DNA of 64,000 bases from assembly GCA_036556905.1 (NCBI GenBank), contig DATBIM010000040.1:1-64000 (forward strand), written 5' to 3'. Origin of the DNA: 40CM-4-69-5 sp036556905 (GTDB taxonomy: Bacteria; Methylomirabilota; Methylomirabilia; Rokubacteriales; CSP1-6). The notes under the pieces are model-generated. The model made no database searches. It saw nothing but the letters and a program-made list of their open reading frames with translations, and had not been told where the DNA came from. Within the stretch, counting starts at the first letter, position 1, and the number at the start of each line of letters is the position of its first letter. Made by a program: the position numbers and the translations under genes. Of the stretch, positions 16,419 through 24,374 are shown one piece after another.

Positions 16419-17012
16419 ATGGGGCGGTGGGGCCAGGCGTCGGCCTGTCTCCTCCTCGCCATCCAGCTCGTCGGGTGCGCGACGCCGACCGGACCGACCG
16501 AGCTCTTTCAACTCACGCCGGAGAGCACACGAGCCCGGGCCATGCAGACTCGCCTCTTCGAGACCAAGGACGACACGGAGCTGCTCTCCGCCTCGGCCGC
16601 CGTGCTACAGGATCTCGGCTTTCAGGTGGAAGAAACCGCGCACGACGCAGGCTTCCTGCGCGCCACCAAGGAGCGCAGCGCCAGGGAGTATGGCCAGGAC
16701 ATCACCCGGGCGCTGGTGGCGATTGTCACCATTCCGCTCGCGCTCTTCAGGAGCGGCCCGGTCATCCTTCCCGTCGATCTTCATCAGAAAATCGCCGCCG
16801 TGCTGATCGCTCGCCCCGTCAATCCTGATTCCACTCGTCACGAGGTGCGGATCATGTTCTACCGGGTCGTGTGGAAGGGGGACGGAGCGGCCGGAGAGTC
16901 GGCCATTCCCCCGGGAATGCAGAGCATGGAGATGTTGCGCGACCCGGTGATGTATCAGCAATTCTTCGCCAAGCTCTCGAAGGCCGTGTTCCTGGAAGCG
17001 TTCACCCTCTAG
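16419..17012 (+). CDS. Lipoprotein, paralogue 1 of 3
   Basis: This 197-residue protein has a signal peptide and lipobox LVGC (Cys near residue 22). The body shares QTRLFETKD, LQDLGFQVEE and YQQFFAKLSKAVFL with the two genes that follow. It contains an insertion with a hydrophobic segment at about residues 100-112 (ALVAIVTIPLALF), which the others lack. No named family was recognised. The ATG at 16419 has a weak ribosome site; homology and the signal peptide support it. Confidence 0.7.
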   Translation: MGRWGQASACLLLAIQLVGCATPTGPTELFQLTPESTRARAMQTRLFETKDDTELLSASAAVLQDLGFQVEETAHDAGFLRATKERSAREYGQDITRALVAIVTIPLALFRSGPVILPVDLHQKIAAVLIARPVNPDSTRHEVRIMFYRVVWKGDGAAGESAIPPGMQSMEMLRDPVMYQQFFAKLSKAVFLEAFTL

Positions 17013-17028
17013 CAAGGGGCCCAAGAGC

Positions 17029-17466
17029 ATGAAGACGGGGGCGGTCTGGACGGGCGTGGTCGTCGTCGCCGGAGCGCTGCTGATGCCGGGATGTGTGGCC
17101 CCCCGGCCGACTCAGGATCTCCTGGCCCCCACCGAAGCGCAGATGAAGCTCCGGAGCATTCAGACTCGGACGTTCGAGGTGAAGGATCGGCAGCTGGCCA
17201 TGCGCGGAGTCATCGCCGCGCTGCAGGATTTAGGCTTCATCATCGAGCGCGCCAACGAGCCCCTGGGCCTGGTCACGGCCGCCCGGTTCGCCGAGCCCAA
17301 CTACTACGACGTCGTCGCCGTCACGGTCACGGTGCGTCAGGAGACCGCCGAGCGGCTCACCATCCGGGCCAACGCCCTCTACAACAACAAACCCATCGAC
17401 GATCCCAAGGTCTATCAAAACTTCTTTGCCACGCTCGAACGCTCTCTGTTCATCACCAGGCAGTAG
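17029..17466 (+). CDS. Lipoprotein, paralogue 2 of 3
   Basis: This 145-residue lipoprotein has lipobox MPGC (Cys near residue 22). It is the shortest and probably most canonical copy: QTRTFEVKD, LQDLGFIIE, a beta-rich middle with VTVTVRQ, and the C-terminal YQNFFATLERSLFI. The fold looks like alternating helix and strand with two LQDLGF-YQxFF ends, but no known domain was identified. It lies 16 bases after paralogue 1 and 15 bases before paralogue 3. Confidence 0.72.
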   Translation: MKTGAVWTGVVVVAGALLMPGCVAPRPTQDLLAPTEAQMKLRSIQTRTFEVKDRQLAMRGVIAALQDLGFIIERANEPLGLVTAARFAEPNYYDVVAVTVTVRQETAERLTIRANALYNNKPIDDPKVYQNFFATLERSLFITRQ

Positions 17467-17481
17467 GAGGTAGGGCGCATC

Positions 17482-18084
17482 GTGCCGCCGGGGGACTTGA
17501 ACGACAGACGACCCCGAGCAGTCCGGGCGATCGCCCTCACGCTGGTCGGGGCCTGCCTGCTGGCATCGGGGTGCGCCACGCCGTACGAATGGCGACACGA
17601 CAACCAATGGGACTCCCGGACGCAAATCTGGCTCGCCGAAGAGAGCCAGGTCAAACTGCGGGCGGCCCAGAGCCGCGTGTTCGACACGACCGACCGCGGG
17701 CGGGCGATCGAAGCCATCGTCGCCACCATGCAGGACCTCGGCTTCATGGTGGAGGTCCTGGATGAAGAACTGGGGATCGTCTCGGGCAAGAAGTTCGAGC
17801 CGCTCGAGCGACCCAGCGTCGGCTCGGACCCCTTCTATCACCTCTACAACGACCAGAGTCTGCTGATCTTCACCAAGTCCTACCGCACCTGGGGTCCGTT
17901 CTGGCACCGTAGCGACCTCGTTCGACTCACCGTGACCGTGCGCAAGCGAGACGAATCACAACTCGTCATTCGCGCCAGCGCGCAATACTATCTGCGCGCG
18001 GTCGAGGACCCGATACCGTACCAGAAGTTCTTCCGCACCCTGGAGCAGGCCCTGTTTCTGCAGGCGCAATCGATGCATCCCTAG
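17482..18084 (+). CDS. Lipoprotein, paralogue 3 of 3
   Basis: This 200-residue lipoprotein starts at GTG and has lipobox ASGC (Cys near residue 31). It repeats the shared pattern as QSRVFDTTD, MQDLGFMVE, VTVRKRD and YQKFFRTLEQALFL. An insertion of about 30 residues in the middle (around FYHLYNDQSLL) distinguishes it. It is presumably anchored in the outer membrane, facing the periplasm. No catalytic motif is visible. It ends the group and converges with the tctA gene across about 20 bases. Confidence 0.72.
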   Translation: MPPGDLNDRRPRAVRAIALTLVGACLLASGCATPYEWRHDNQWDSRTQIWLAEESQVKLRAAQSRVFDTTDRGRAIEAIVATMQDLGFMVEVLDEELGIVSGKKFEPLERPSVGSDPFYHLYNDQSLLIFTKSYRTWGPFWHRSDLVRLTVTVRKRDESQLVIRASAQYYLRAVEDPIPYQKFFRTLEQALFLQAQSMHP

Positions 18085-18104
18085 CCCCGCCCGCGCTCAG
18101 CTGG

Positions 18105-19673
18105 CTACGTGCGCTCCCCACGATCGGCGCGCGGCCCGATCGGGGCGGTCGCCGAGGGCGGCGCAGGAGAGACAGGACCCATGATGGCGCCGAACCGCCG
18201 GCCCAGCGATCTCCGGATCAGCGGTGAGAGCACCATGAGCACGGCCAGGGCCAGCAACGTGGCGGCGATGGGCCGCTCCACGAAGACGAGAAAATCGCCT
18301 CGCGAGTAGATCAACGCCCGCCGCAGCGACGCCTCCAGCTGGGGACCCAGGATCATGGCCAGCACCAGCGGGGCCGGCTCGAATTCGAACTTCCGCATCA
18401 GGTACCCGAGCACGCCGAAGATGACGGTGAAGCCCACGTCGGTGGGGTTGTTGTTGACGCTGTAGGCGCCGACGAGAACGAAGACGACGATGAATGGGGC
18501 CAGGAGCGGATACGGCACCTGGAGCAGCCGCACCCAGAACCGGATCAGGGGCAGGTTGAGGATCAGGAGCATCAGGTTGCCCAGGTACATCGAGGCGATC
18601 AGTCCCCAGAAGATCTCCGGCCGCTGCTGGATGAGGAGCGGTCCCGGCCGGATGCCGTGGATCAGGAGCGCGGCGAAGATCAGGGCGATGGAAGCGTTGC
18701 CGGGGATGCCCAGCGTGAGGAGCGGGATGAACGAGCTGGTGGCGGCCGCGTTGTTGGCGGCCTCCGGCGCCGCGACGCCCTCCAGGGCGCCCTTGCCGAA
18801 GCGCTCGGGATGACGGCTGAGCTTCTTCTCCAGGGCGTAGGTCACGAAGGATGAGATGACGGCGCCGCCGCCCGGCAGCACCCCGATCAGGAACCCGATC
18901 AGCGAGCCGCGGGCCATCGGGGCCGAGGCCGACCGCCACTCCTGGCCGCTACCCAGCAGTCCCCGGATCTTCGCCTTGAGGATCTCGGGCTTGACGCTCC
19001 GCTCGATGTTGACGAGCGCCTCGCCGATACCGAACAGCCCCATGGCCACGATGACGAACTCGAAGCCCTCGGAGAGCTTGAAGAGGCCGTAGGTGAACCG
19101 GGGGCTGCCCATGATGGGATCGAGCCCCACCGTGCCGAGCAGCAGCCCCAGCGCGGCCATGCTGAGGCCCTTGGCCATGGAGCCCCCGCCCAGGTACCCC
19201 ACCATCATCAACCCCAGCAGCAGCAGCGCGGCGTTCTCGGCGGCCCCGAACTTGAGGGCGAAGGTCGCGAGCGGCGGGGCCAGCAGCATGAGACCGATGA
19301 TGCCCAGGGTCCCGGCCACGAACGATCCGATGGCGGAGACGGCCAGGGCGAGCCCGGCCCGGCCCTGGCGGGCCATCTGGTAGCCGTCGATGCACGTCAC
19401 CACCGAGGCCGCCTCGCCCGGGATGTTGAGCAGGATCGAGGTCGTGGAGCCCCCGTACATGGCGCCGTAGAAGATCCCGGCGAGCAGGATGATGGCCGAG
19501 GCCGGCGGCATGCCATAGGTGACGGGGAGGAGGAGCGCGATCGTGGCGGGCGGGCCCAGGCCCGGCAGCACGCCGATGGCGGTGCCGACCAGGGCCCCGA
19601 GGAAGCAATAGAGGAGGTTGACGGGCGTGACCGCGACGGCAAACCCGCTGGCCAGGCTACCCAGGAGATCCAT
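18105..19673 (-). CDS. tctA: Tripartite tricarboxylate transporter permease, large subunit (TctA)
   Basis: This 522-residue integral membrane protein has the TctA family blocks GVLPGLGPPATIALLLPVTY and FLIGVLPGGGAVISSF, the two inverted-repeat GxLPGxG signatures, plus about twelve hydrophobic helices. It is the large channel subunit of the sodium- or proton-coupled tripartite tricarboxylate transporter. GAGGCGTC precedes the ATG. The last 30 residues are hydrophilic and Pro/Arg-rich. Confidence 0.93.
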   Translation of the reverse strand: MDLLGSLASGFAVAVTPVNLLYCFLGALVGTAIGVLPGLGPPATIALLLPVTYGMPPASAIILLAGIFYGAMYGGSTTSILLNIPGEAASVVTCIDGYQMARQGRAGLALAVSAIGSFVAGTLGIIGLMLLAPPLATFALKFGAAENAALLLLGLMMVGYLGGGSMAKGLSMAALGLLLGTVGLDPIMGSPRFTYGLFKLSEGFEFVIVAMGLFGIGEALVNIERSVKPEILKAKIRGLLGSGQEWRSASAPMARGSLIGFLIGVLPGGGAVISSFVTYALEKKLSRHPERFGKGALEGVAAPEAANNAAATSSFIPLLTLGIPGNASIALIFAALLIHGIRPGPLLIQQRPEIFWGLIASMYLGNLMLLILNLPLIRFWVRLLQVPYPLLAPFIVVFVLVGAYSVNNNPTDVGFTVIFGVLGYLMRKFEFEPAPLVLAMILGPQLEASLRRALIYSRGDFLVFVERPIAATLLALAVLMVLSPLIRRSLGRRFGAIMGPVSPAPPSATAPIGPRADRGERT

Positions 19674-19679
19674 GACGCC

Positions 19680-20132
19680 TCAGCGCGCGAGGAGGCCGGC
19701 GGGGAGCGGGACGGCGAGCCAGAGAGCGAAGAGCACGTACGACCCGCCCGCGGCCAGCAGGGCGATACCCAGGGCCAGCGGCCAGGGATGGGGCTCGGTC
19801 ACTCGCAGCATGAAGAGCACGAGCACGAAGGTGGCGATCGGATACCCGACCGTGTCCAGGGCGAGGGCGTACCCGGTAAGGACGGCAAGGACACCGAGGA
19901 CCTTGAGGAACCGCTCCCCCTCGCCGGAGGGCCGGAGCGCCTGGCGCCCGAGGAACGTGTTGCCGAGCTGCACGAGGGCGAGCAACCCCAGGGCCAGGCT
20001 CACCCACCAGGGGAAGAAGCCCGGACCGGGGTTGCGGACGACGCCGAACGGCAGGAGCCGCGCCGACTCGGAGGCCGCCAGGGCGGCGAAGAGCAGCAGC
20101 ATCGTCGCCGCGATGGCGTCGCGTCTGGCCAT
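19680..20132 (-). CDS. tctB: Tripartite tricarboxylate transporter small subunit (TctB)
   Basis: This 150-residue membrane protein has four predicted helices and the length and topology of TctB. It shows the usual FPWWVSLALGLLALVQL segment after the first helix. It sits between tctC and tctA with gaps of 13 and 6 bases. TctB sequences are poorly conserved, so the call rests on size, topology and position. Confidence 0.85.
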   Translation of the reverse strand: MARRDAIAATMLLLFAALAASESARLLPFGVVRNPGPGFFPWWVSLALGLLALVQLGNTFLGRQALRPSGEGERFLKVLGVLAVLTGYALALDTVGYPIATFVLVLFMLRVTEPHPWPLALGIALLAAGGSYVLFALWLAVPLPAGLLAR

Positions 20133-20145
20133 CAGGCGGAGCGGC

Positions 20146-21105
20146 CTACTTGGCAGCGGCCGCTATCTTGGCGTGCTGCTCCCACTCCTCGCGCCAGGTC
20201 TTTTCAAAATCCTTGCCGGCCTGGAAGTGGACCTCGTCCCCCAGGCTCTTGATCAAGGCTTTGAACGAACGGTCCTCGCTCAGATTCTTGAACGCGGTCT
20301 GCAGCTTGTCGACGATCGCCGGGGGGGTCCCCTTGGGGGCCAGCACCGACCGCCACATCGTGAAGACGACGTCGAATCCCTCTTCCTTCATGGTGGGCAC
20401 GTTCGGGATGTCGGGGTGCCGCTTGACATCGGTGTTGGCCAGGACGCGCATCTTGCCCGCGGCGATCTGGGGCACCAGCTGGGCGGTGAAGCCGAAGGTG
20501 GCATCGGCGTGACCGCCCAGGACCGCGAGCAGGGCCGGCCCGCCGCCATCGTGGGGGATGTTGTTGTATTCGAAGCCGCCCGCTTTGCCCAGCATGCGCA
20601 TGGGCAGGTCGGCGGCGCCCCACGGCCCGCTGTTGGCGAAGTTCAGCTTGCCGGGGTTCTTCTTCGCATAGTCGACCATCTCGCGCAGCGACTTCCAGGG
20701 CGCGTCGTTCCGGACGGCGATGAAGGGGGCGCTGTAGTTGATCCGGGCCACCGGGATGAACTGATCGGGCCCGATCGGCGCCTTCTGCACGAGGGCGAAC
20801 GTGGTGTTGGGCCCCGAGCCGCCGAACAGCAGCGTGTAGCCGTCGGGCTTGGCCCGGATCACGTACTGCGAGCCCACGGCGCCGCCCCCTCCGGGCTTGA
20901 GGACGACCAGCAAGGGCTGGCCCAGGTGCGAGTGGGCGACACTGGCCACCGCCCGGGCGGTGAGATCGTGCGAACCGCCGGGACCGAAGGGGATCACCAA
21001 CTCGATCGGCTTGCTCGGGAACTCCTGGGCGGATGCGGTGAGCCCGCCGGGCAGGATCACCAGCAGCACCGCCAGCATCATGGCCAGCGCGCTCCTGTCT
21101 CGCAT
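20146..21105 (-). CDS. tctC: Tripartite tricarboxylate transporter binding protein (TctC)
   Basis: This 319-residue periplasmic binding protein of the TctC/Bug family has a signal peptide ending near TASAQEFP, then FPSKPIELVIPFGPGGSHD, the family's N-terminal ligand loop, and the second loop YTLLFGGSGP. ATG 21105 was preferred over an upstream start because GAGGAGGGG lies five bases before it and the signal peptide then has normal length. Bug proteins bind carboxylic acids; divergence from a UbiD operon hints at an aromatic acid here. Confidence 0.9.
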   Translation of the reverse strand: MRDRSALAMMLAVLLVILPGGLTASAQEFPSKPIELVIPFGPGGSHDLTARAVASVAHSHLGQPLLVVLKPGGGGAVGSQYVIRAKPDGYTLLFGGSGPNTTFALVQKAPIGPDQFIPVARINYSAPFIAVRNDAPWKSLREMVDYAKKNPGKLNFANSGPWGAADLPMRMLGKAGGFEYNNIPHDGGGPALLAVLGGHADATFGFTAQLVPQIAAGKMRVLANTDVKRHPDIPNVPTMKEEGFDVVFTMWRSVLAPKGTPPAIVDKLQTAFKNLSEDRSFKALIKSLGDEVHFQAGKDFEKTWREEWEQHAKIAAAAK

Positions 21106-21171
21106 GAAGCCCCTCCTCTCGCCGCGTGGGCGCCGGGTCGTCACCGCGTTGCCCGGCCGCGGGTGAGCCCC

Positions 21172-21200
21172 AAGATAGTGGCGGACGTTGCCGAATGCAA
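21172..21200 (-). promoter_or_regulatory. Sigma-70-type promoter for tctCBA
   Basis: On the minus strand TTGCAT (21200-21195) and TATCTT (21177-21172) are separated by exactly 17 bases. Transcription would start near 21165, leaving about 60 bases before the tctC ATG. This is one of the clearest -35/-10 pairs in the window. Confidence 0.6.
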
Positions 21201-21206
21201 TAACAC

Positions 21207-21233
21207 TTGAGCGCGTGCAGGCGCTCGTATAGA
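21207..21233 (+). promoter_or_regulatory. Possible sigma-70-type promoter for the UbiD operon
   Basis: TTGAGC (21207-21212) and TATAGA (21228-21233) are 15 bases apart, shorter than the ideal 17. They face away from the tctC promoter, so the two would be nearly back to back. Confidence 0.35.
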
Positions 21234-21263
21234 GTGCCTCGCGCCGCGCCCGAGGGGGTCGCC

Positions 21264-22298
21264 ATGAAGCAGATTGAGGTGGGGATCATCGGCACCGGCT
21301 GGATCGGCGAGATCCGGGCCAAGACCTGCGCCGCTCACCCGCTGGTCGCCGGGCTCCACCTGGCCGAGATCGACGAGGGCCGCCTGCGTCGGGTCGCCAA
21401 GGACACGGGCGCCCGCACCGCCACGACCGACTATCGCGAGCTGCTCACGCGCCCCCAGATCGACGCCATCATCGTCTCCACCACCCCGGAGACCACCCAC
21501 TACCCGTTCACCCGCGATTGCCTGCTGGCCCGCAAGCACACGTTTCTGGAGAAGCCCATGGGGCTGGAGCTCAAGGAGGCCGACGAGCTCATGAGCCTGG
21601 CCCGCGAGAGCGACCTCAAGCTCACCATCGGGTACACCCAGCGCTTCAATCCCAAGTACGCGTACGTCAAGAAGTGCCTGGAGGACGGCACGCTGGGCCG
21701 GCCCGTGACCGCGCTGGTGAGCCGCAACATCTCCCGCTCGCTCGGCAACAAGATCGGTGGCCGCATCCGCCTGTCCCCGGCCGTGATGGAGGCCACCCAC
21801 GATATCGACTTCATCCTGTGGTGCCTGGCCGGGAGCCGGCCCGTGCGCGTCTACTCCGAGTGCGTCTCTCGCATCATGGAGCGGGAGCACGGCGTACCCG
21901 ACTGCCAGTGGATCGTCGTCACCATGGACGACGGCACCGTGTTCACCATCGGCGCCGGCTGGGCGCTGCCGCCGGGCTACCCCCACTTTTCCTCGGCCAC
22001 CATCGAGTTCGTGGCCACCGAAGGCGCGCTCCTGATCGACGACAGCCACCGGGACATCGTGCTCAACACCATGACGAAGGGCATGGTGCTGCCGCTGAGC
22101 ACCATGCCGGGCGAGCAGGTGGCCCACGTCTACCAGGGGCCCATGGAAGCGGAAACGATCCACTTCATCGAGGCCGTGGCCCTGAACCGGCCCCTCCTGG
22201 TCACCCCCGAGCAGGCCCGGCAGGTGATGGAGGTGACCCTGGCTGCGGACCTGTCGGCCGAGCGTCACGCGCCGGTGAGCCTGCCGCTCGACACGTAG
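21264..22298 (+). CDS. Gfo/Idh/MocA family oxidoreductase
   Basis: This 344-residue NAD(P)-dependent oxidoreductase has the N-terminal Rossmann VGIIGTGWIGEIRAKTC, the family EKPMGLELKEAD motif and a catalytic-region HDIDFILW. ATG 21264 follows GAGGGGG. It heads a three-gene operon with a UbiD-type decarboxylase and a cyclase-family hydrolase. Substrates in this family are usually sugars, inositols or cyclic polyols; the context suggests a ring acid or a related alicyclic compound, which is inference. Confidence 0.86.
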   Translation: MKQIEVGIIGTGWIGEIRAKTCAAHPLVAGLHLAEIDEGRLRRVAKDTGARTATTDYRELLTRPQIDAIIVSTTPETTHYPFTRDCLLARKHTFLEKPMGLELKEADELMSLARESDLKLTIGYTQRFNPKYAYVKKCLEDGTLGRPVTALVSRNISRSLGNKIGGRIRLSPAVMEATHDIDFILWCLAGSRPVRVYSECVSRIMEREHGVPDCQWIVVTMDDGTVFTIGAGWALPPGYPHFSSATIEFVATEGALLIDDSHRDIVLNTMTKGMVLPLSTMPGEQVAHVYQGPMEAETIHFIEAVALNRPLLVTPEQARQVMEVTLAADLSAERHAPVSLPLDT

Positions 22299-22307
22299 CC
22301 GGACGCC

Positions 22308-23678
22308 ATGACGCAGGACCTCCGCCACTTCGTGGCCGACTACGAGCGGGCGTTTCCCGACGAGGTGATCCGCATCGCCGACCCGGTGGGCCTCGAGCAC
22401 GACGTGATGGCGGTCGTCCTCGAGTATGAGCGGCGCCGGCGCTGGCCGATTCTCATCTTCGAGCGCGTCCGCGGGCACGCGATTCCCATCGTGGCCAACG
22501 TGGTGGCCAGTCGCCGGGCCCTGGGCTTCGCCCTGGGCGTGCCCGAGGCCGAGCTGGCCGCCGAGTACGCCCGGCGCATCAAGGATCGCATCAAGCCGGT
22601 CGTGGTCCCCGAGGCGTCCTTTCGTCACCGGGTGATCACCGGGGACGCCGTGGACCTGGCCGCCCTGCCCATTCCCCTCTACTTCCCCGGCGATGCCGGG
22701 TGCTACCTCACCGCCGGCATGCTGGTGGCGCGTGACCCCGACACCGGTGTCGAGACGGAGGGGTACCATCGGTTCCAGGTCAAGGGCCGCAACCGCATGG
22801 GCGTGAGCCTGCACTCCCGGCGCCGCATGTTCGAGTACCAGCGCCGGGCCGAAGCCCGGGGCGAATCCCTGCCCTGCGCCGTCGTGCTCGGTCTGCACCC
22901 GGTGGTGTCCATGGGCTCGCTGGCCTACCCGCCAGCCGACGTCGGCAAATTCGAGGTGGTGGGCGGGCTGCTGGGCGAACCCCTGCACATCTCGCCCTGC
23001 GCGACGATCGATCTGCACATCCCGGCCACGGCGGAGATCGTGATCGAAGGTGAGATCCTGCCCGGCGTCCGCGAGCCCGAGGGCCCCTTCGGCGAGTTCA
23101 CCGGCTACTTCTCGCAGCGCTCGACCGAGCACGTCTTCGTGGCCCGGGCCATCGCCATGCGCAACCATCCCTGGTTCCAGTCCATCGGCTCCGGCCGGGC
23201 CGGCGATCACATCACCACGCTCGGCCTCGTGCGCGAGGCCGAGATCCTGAACGCCCTGGGCCGGGCCATTCCCAACGTCACCGCCGTCCACGTCCCCCTG
23301 TCGGGCACCTCGTCCTTCAGCGCCTACGTGGCCCTCAAGCAGAGCCGGCCCGGCGAAGCCAAGCACGTCATTCCCATCGTGCTGGGCGTGGACCACTATC
23401 TGAAGTTCGTCGTCGTGGTGGACGACGACATCGACGTCTTCGATGAATCCGAGGTGCTGTGGGCCGTGGCCACTCGCATGCAGGCCGACCGCGATCTGGT
23501 CGTCGTCTCCGGCAGCCTGGGCGCGCTGCTCGACCCCAGCGCCGACGAGCGAGGCGTGACGGCCAAGCTCGGCATCGACGCGACCCGACCCTTCGGCCAG
23601 CCGTTCGCGAGGAAGCTGGCGATGAGCCCCGACCGGATGGCCTGGGCCCGGGCCCTGGTCGACCGACTCTCGTCCTGA
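22308..23678 (+). CDS. UbiD family decarboxylase
   Basis: This 456-residue prenylated-FMN-dependent (de)carboxylase shows the UbiD core, including FQVKGRNRMGVSLHSRRRM, EPEGPFGEFTGY (with catalytic glutamates) and SGRAGDHITT. UbiD enzymes reversibly decarboxylate aromatic or unsaturated acids. No UbiX prenyltransferase is encoded in the window, so prFMN must be made elsewhere. It lies nine bases after the oxidoreductase gene and opposite a Bug/TctC carboxylate transporter. Confidence 0.9.
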   Translation: MTQDLRHFVADYERAFPDEVIRIADPVGLEHDVMAVVLEYERRRRWPILIFERVRGHAIPIVANVVASRRALGFALGVPEAELAAEYARRIKDRIKPVVVPEASFRHRVITGDAVDLAALPIPLYFPGDAGCYLTAGMLVARDPDTGVETEGYHRFQVKGRNRMGVSLHSRRRMFEYQRRAEARGESLPCAVVLGLHPVVSMGSLAYPPADVGKFEVVGGLLGEPLHISPCATIDLHIPATAEIVIEGEILPGVREPEGPFGEFTGYFSQRSTEHVFVARAIAMRNHPWFQSIGSGRAGDHITTLGLVREAEILNALGRAIPNVTAVHVPLSGTSSFSAYVALKQSRPGEAKHVIPIVLGVDHYLKFVVVVDDDIDVFDESEVLWAVATRMQADRDLVVVSGSLGALLDPSADERGVTAKLGIDATRPFGQPFARKLAMSPDRMAWARALVDRLSS

Positions 23679-23691
23679 GGGAGGCCCTGGC

Positions 23692-24360
23692 ATGGCCCAG
23701 CGCTACATCGATCTCTCCGTGACTGTGAGCAACGCCACCATGAGTCCCCCCTCGACCAACCTCAAGGTGGAGCTCACCCCTCACCGGCGGGGCCCCGGGT
23801 TCTGGCAGGCGTCCAGCGTTCACCAGAGCCTGCACACGGGCGCCCATATCGACTCGCCCCTGCACGTCTTCAGGGACGGCATCACGACGGCCGAGATCCG
23901 GCTCGACCAGGTCATGGGCGAGGCCTTCGTGGTCGACCTGTCCTTCGTGGGCGGGAACCACGGCGTGACCATCGACGATCTCCGTCGGGGTGGGGCCGAT
24001 GCCGTCAAGGCCGGGGACATCGTGCTGCTGCGCACCGGCTGGACCGACACGATGTACGGCACCTGGCCGGCGTTCTTCACCCAGTCGCCGTTCTTTCCGC
24101 CGGAGTCTGCCGAGTGGCTGGTGGCCAAGGGCCCCAAGTCCATCGGCTTCGACTTTTTCGAGGAGTACTGCGCCCGCCTGCCCGACTTCAGCTCGGAGGA
24201 TTTCCCGATGCACCGGGTGATCCTGGGCGCGGGCATCGTGATCATGGAGGGACTCACGAACCTCGGGGCGCTGCCCGGCCGGCGCGTGGACTTCGCGGCC
24301 CCCTTCTACAAGATCGCCGGCACCGAAGGCGCGCCGGCGAGGTTCTTCGCGCGCGTGTAG
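23692..24360 (+). CDS. Cyclase family protein (kynurenine formamidase-like)
   Basis: This 222-residue metal-dependent hydrolase carries the family motif HTGAHIDSPLH, a variant of HxGTHxDxPxH with Ala in place of Thr. A later DFFEEYC and HRVILGAGI region completes the site. Relatives hydrolyse N-formylkynurenine or isatin, or open activated rings. GGGAGG precedes the ATG. Being last in the UbiD operon, it could hydrolyse the ring-opened or lactone product; this is inference. Confidence 0.85.
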   Translation: MAQRYIDLSVTVSNATMSPPSTNLKVELTPHRRGPGFWQASSVHQSLHTGAHIDSPLHVFRDGITTAEIRLDQVMGEAFVVDLSFVGGNHGVTIDDLRRGGADAVKAGDIVLLRTGWTDTMYGTWPAFFTQSPFFPPESAEWLVAKGPKSIGFDFFEEYCARLPDFSSEDFPMHRVILGAGIVIMEGLTNLGALPGRRVDFAAPFYKIAGTEGAPARFFARV

Positions 24361-24374
24361 AGGCCCCCTCCAGT

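Noticed and set aside
21141..23693. 850-codon open frame on the minus strand
   Set aside because: It is antisense to the oxidoreductase and UbiD genes and has the same low-complexity shadow composition.
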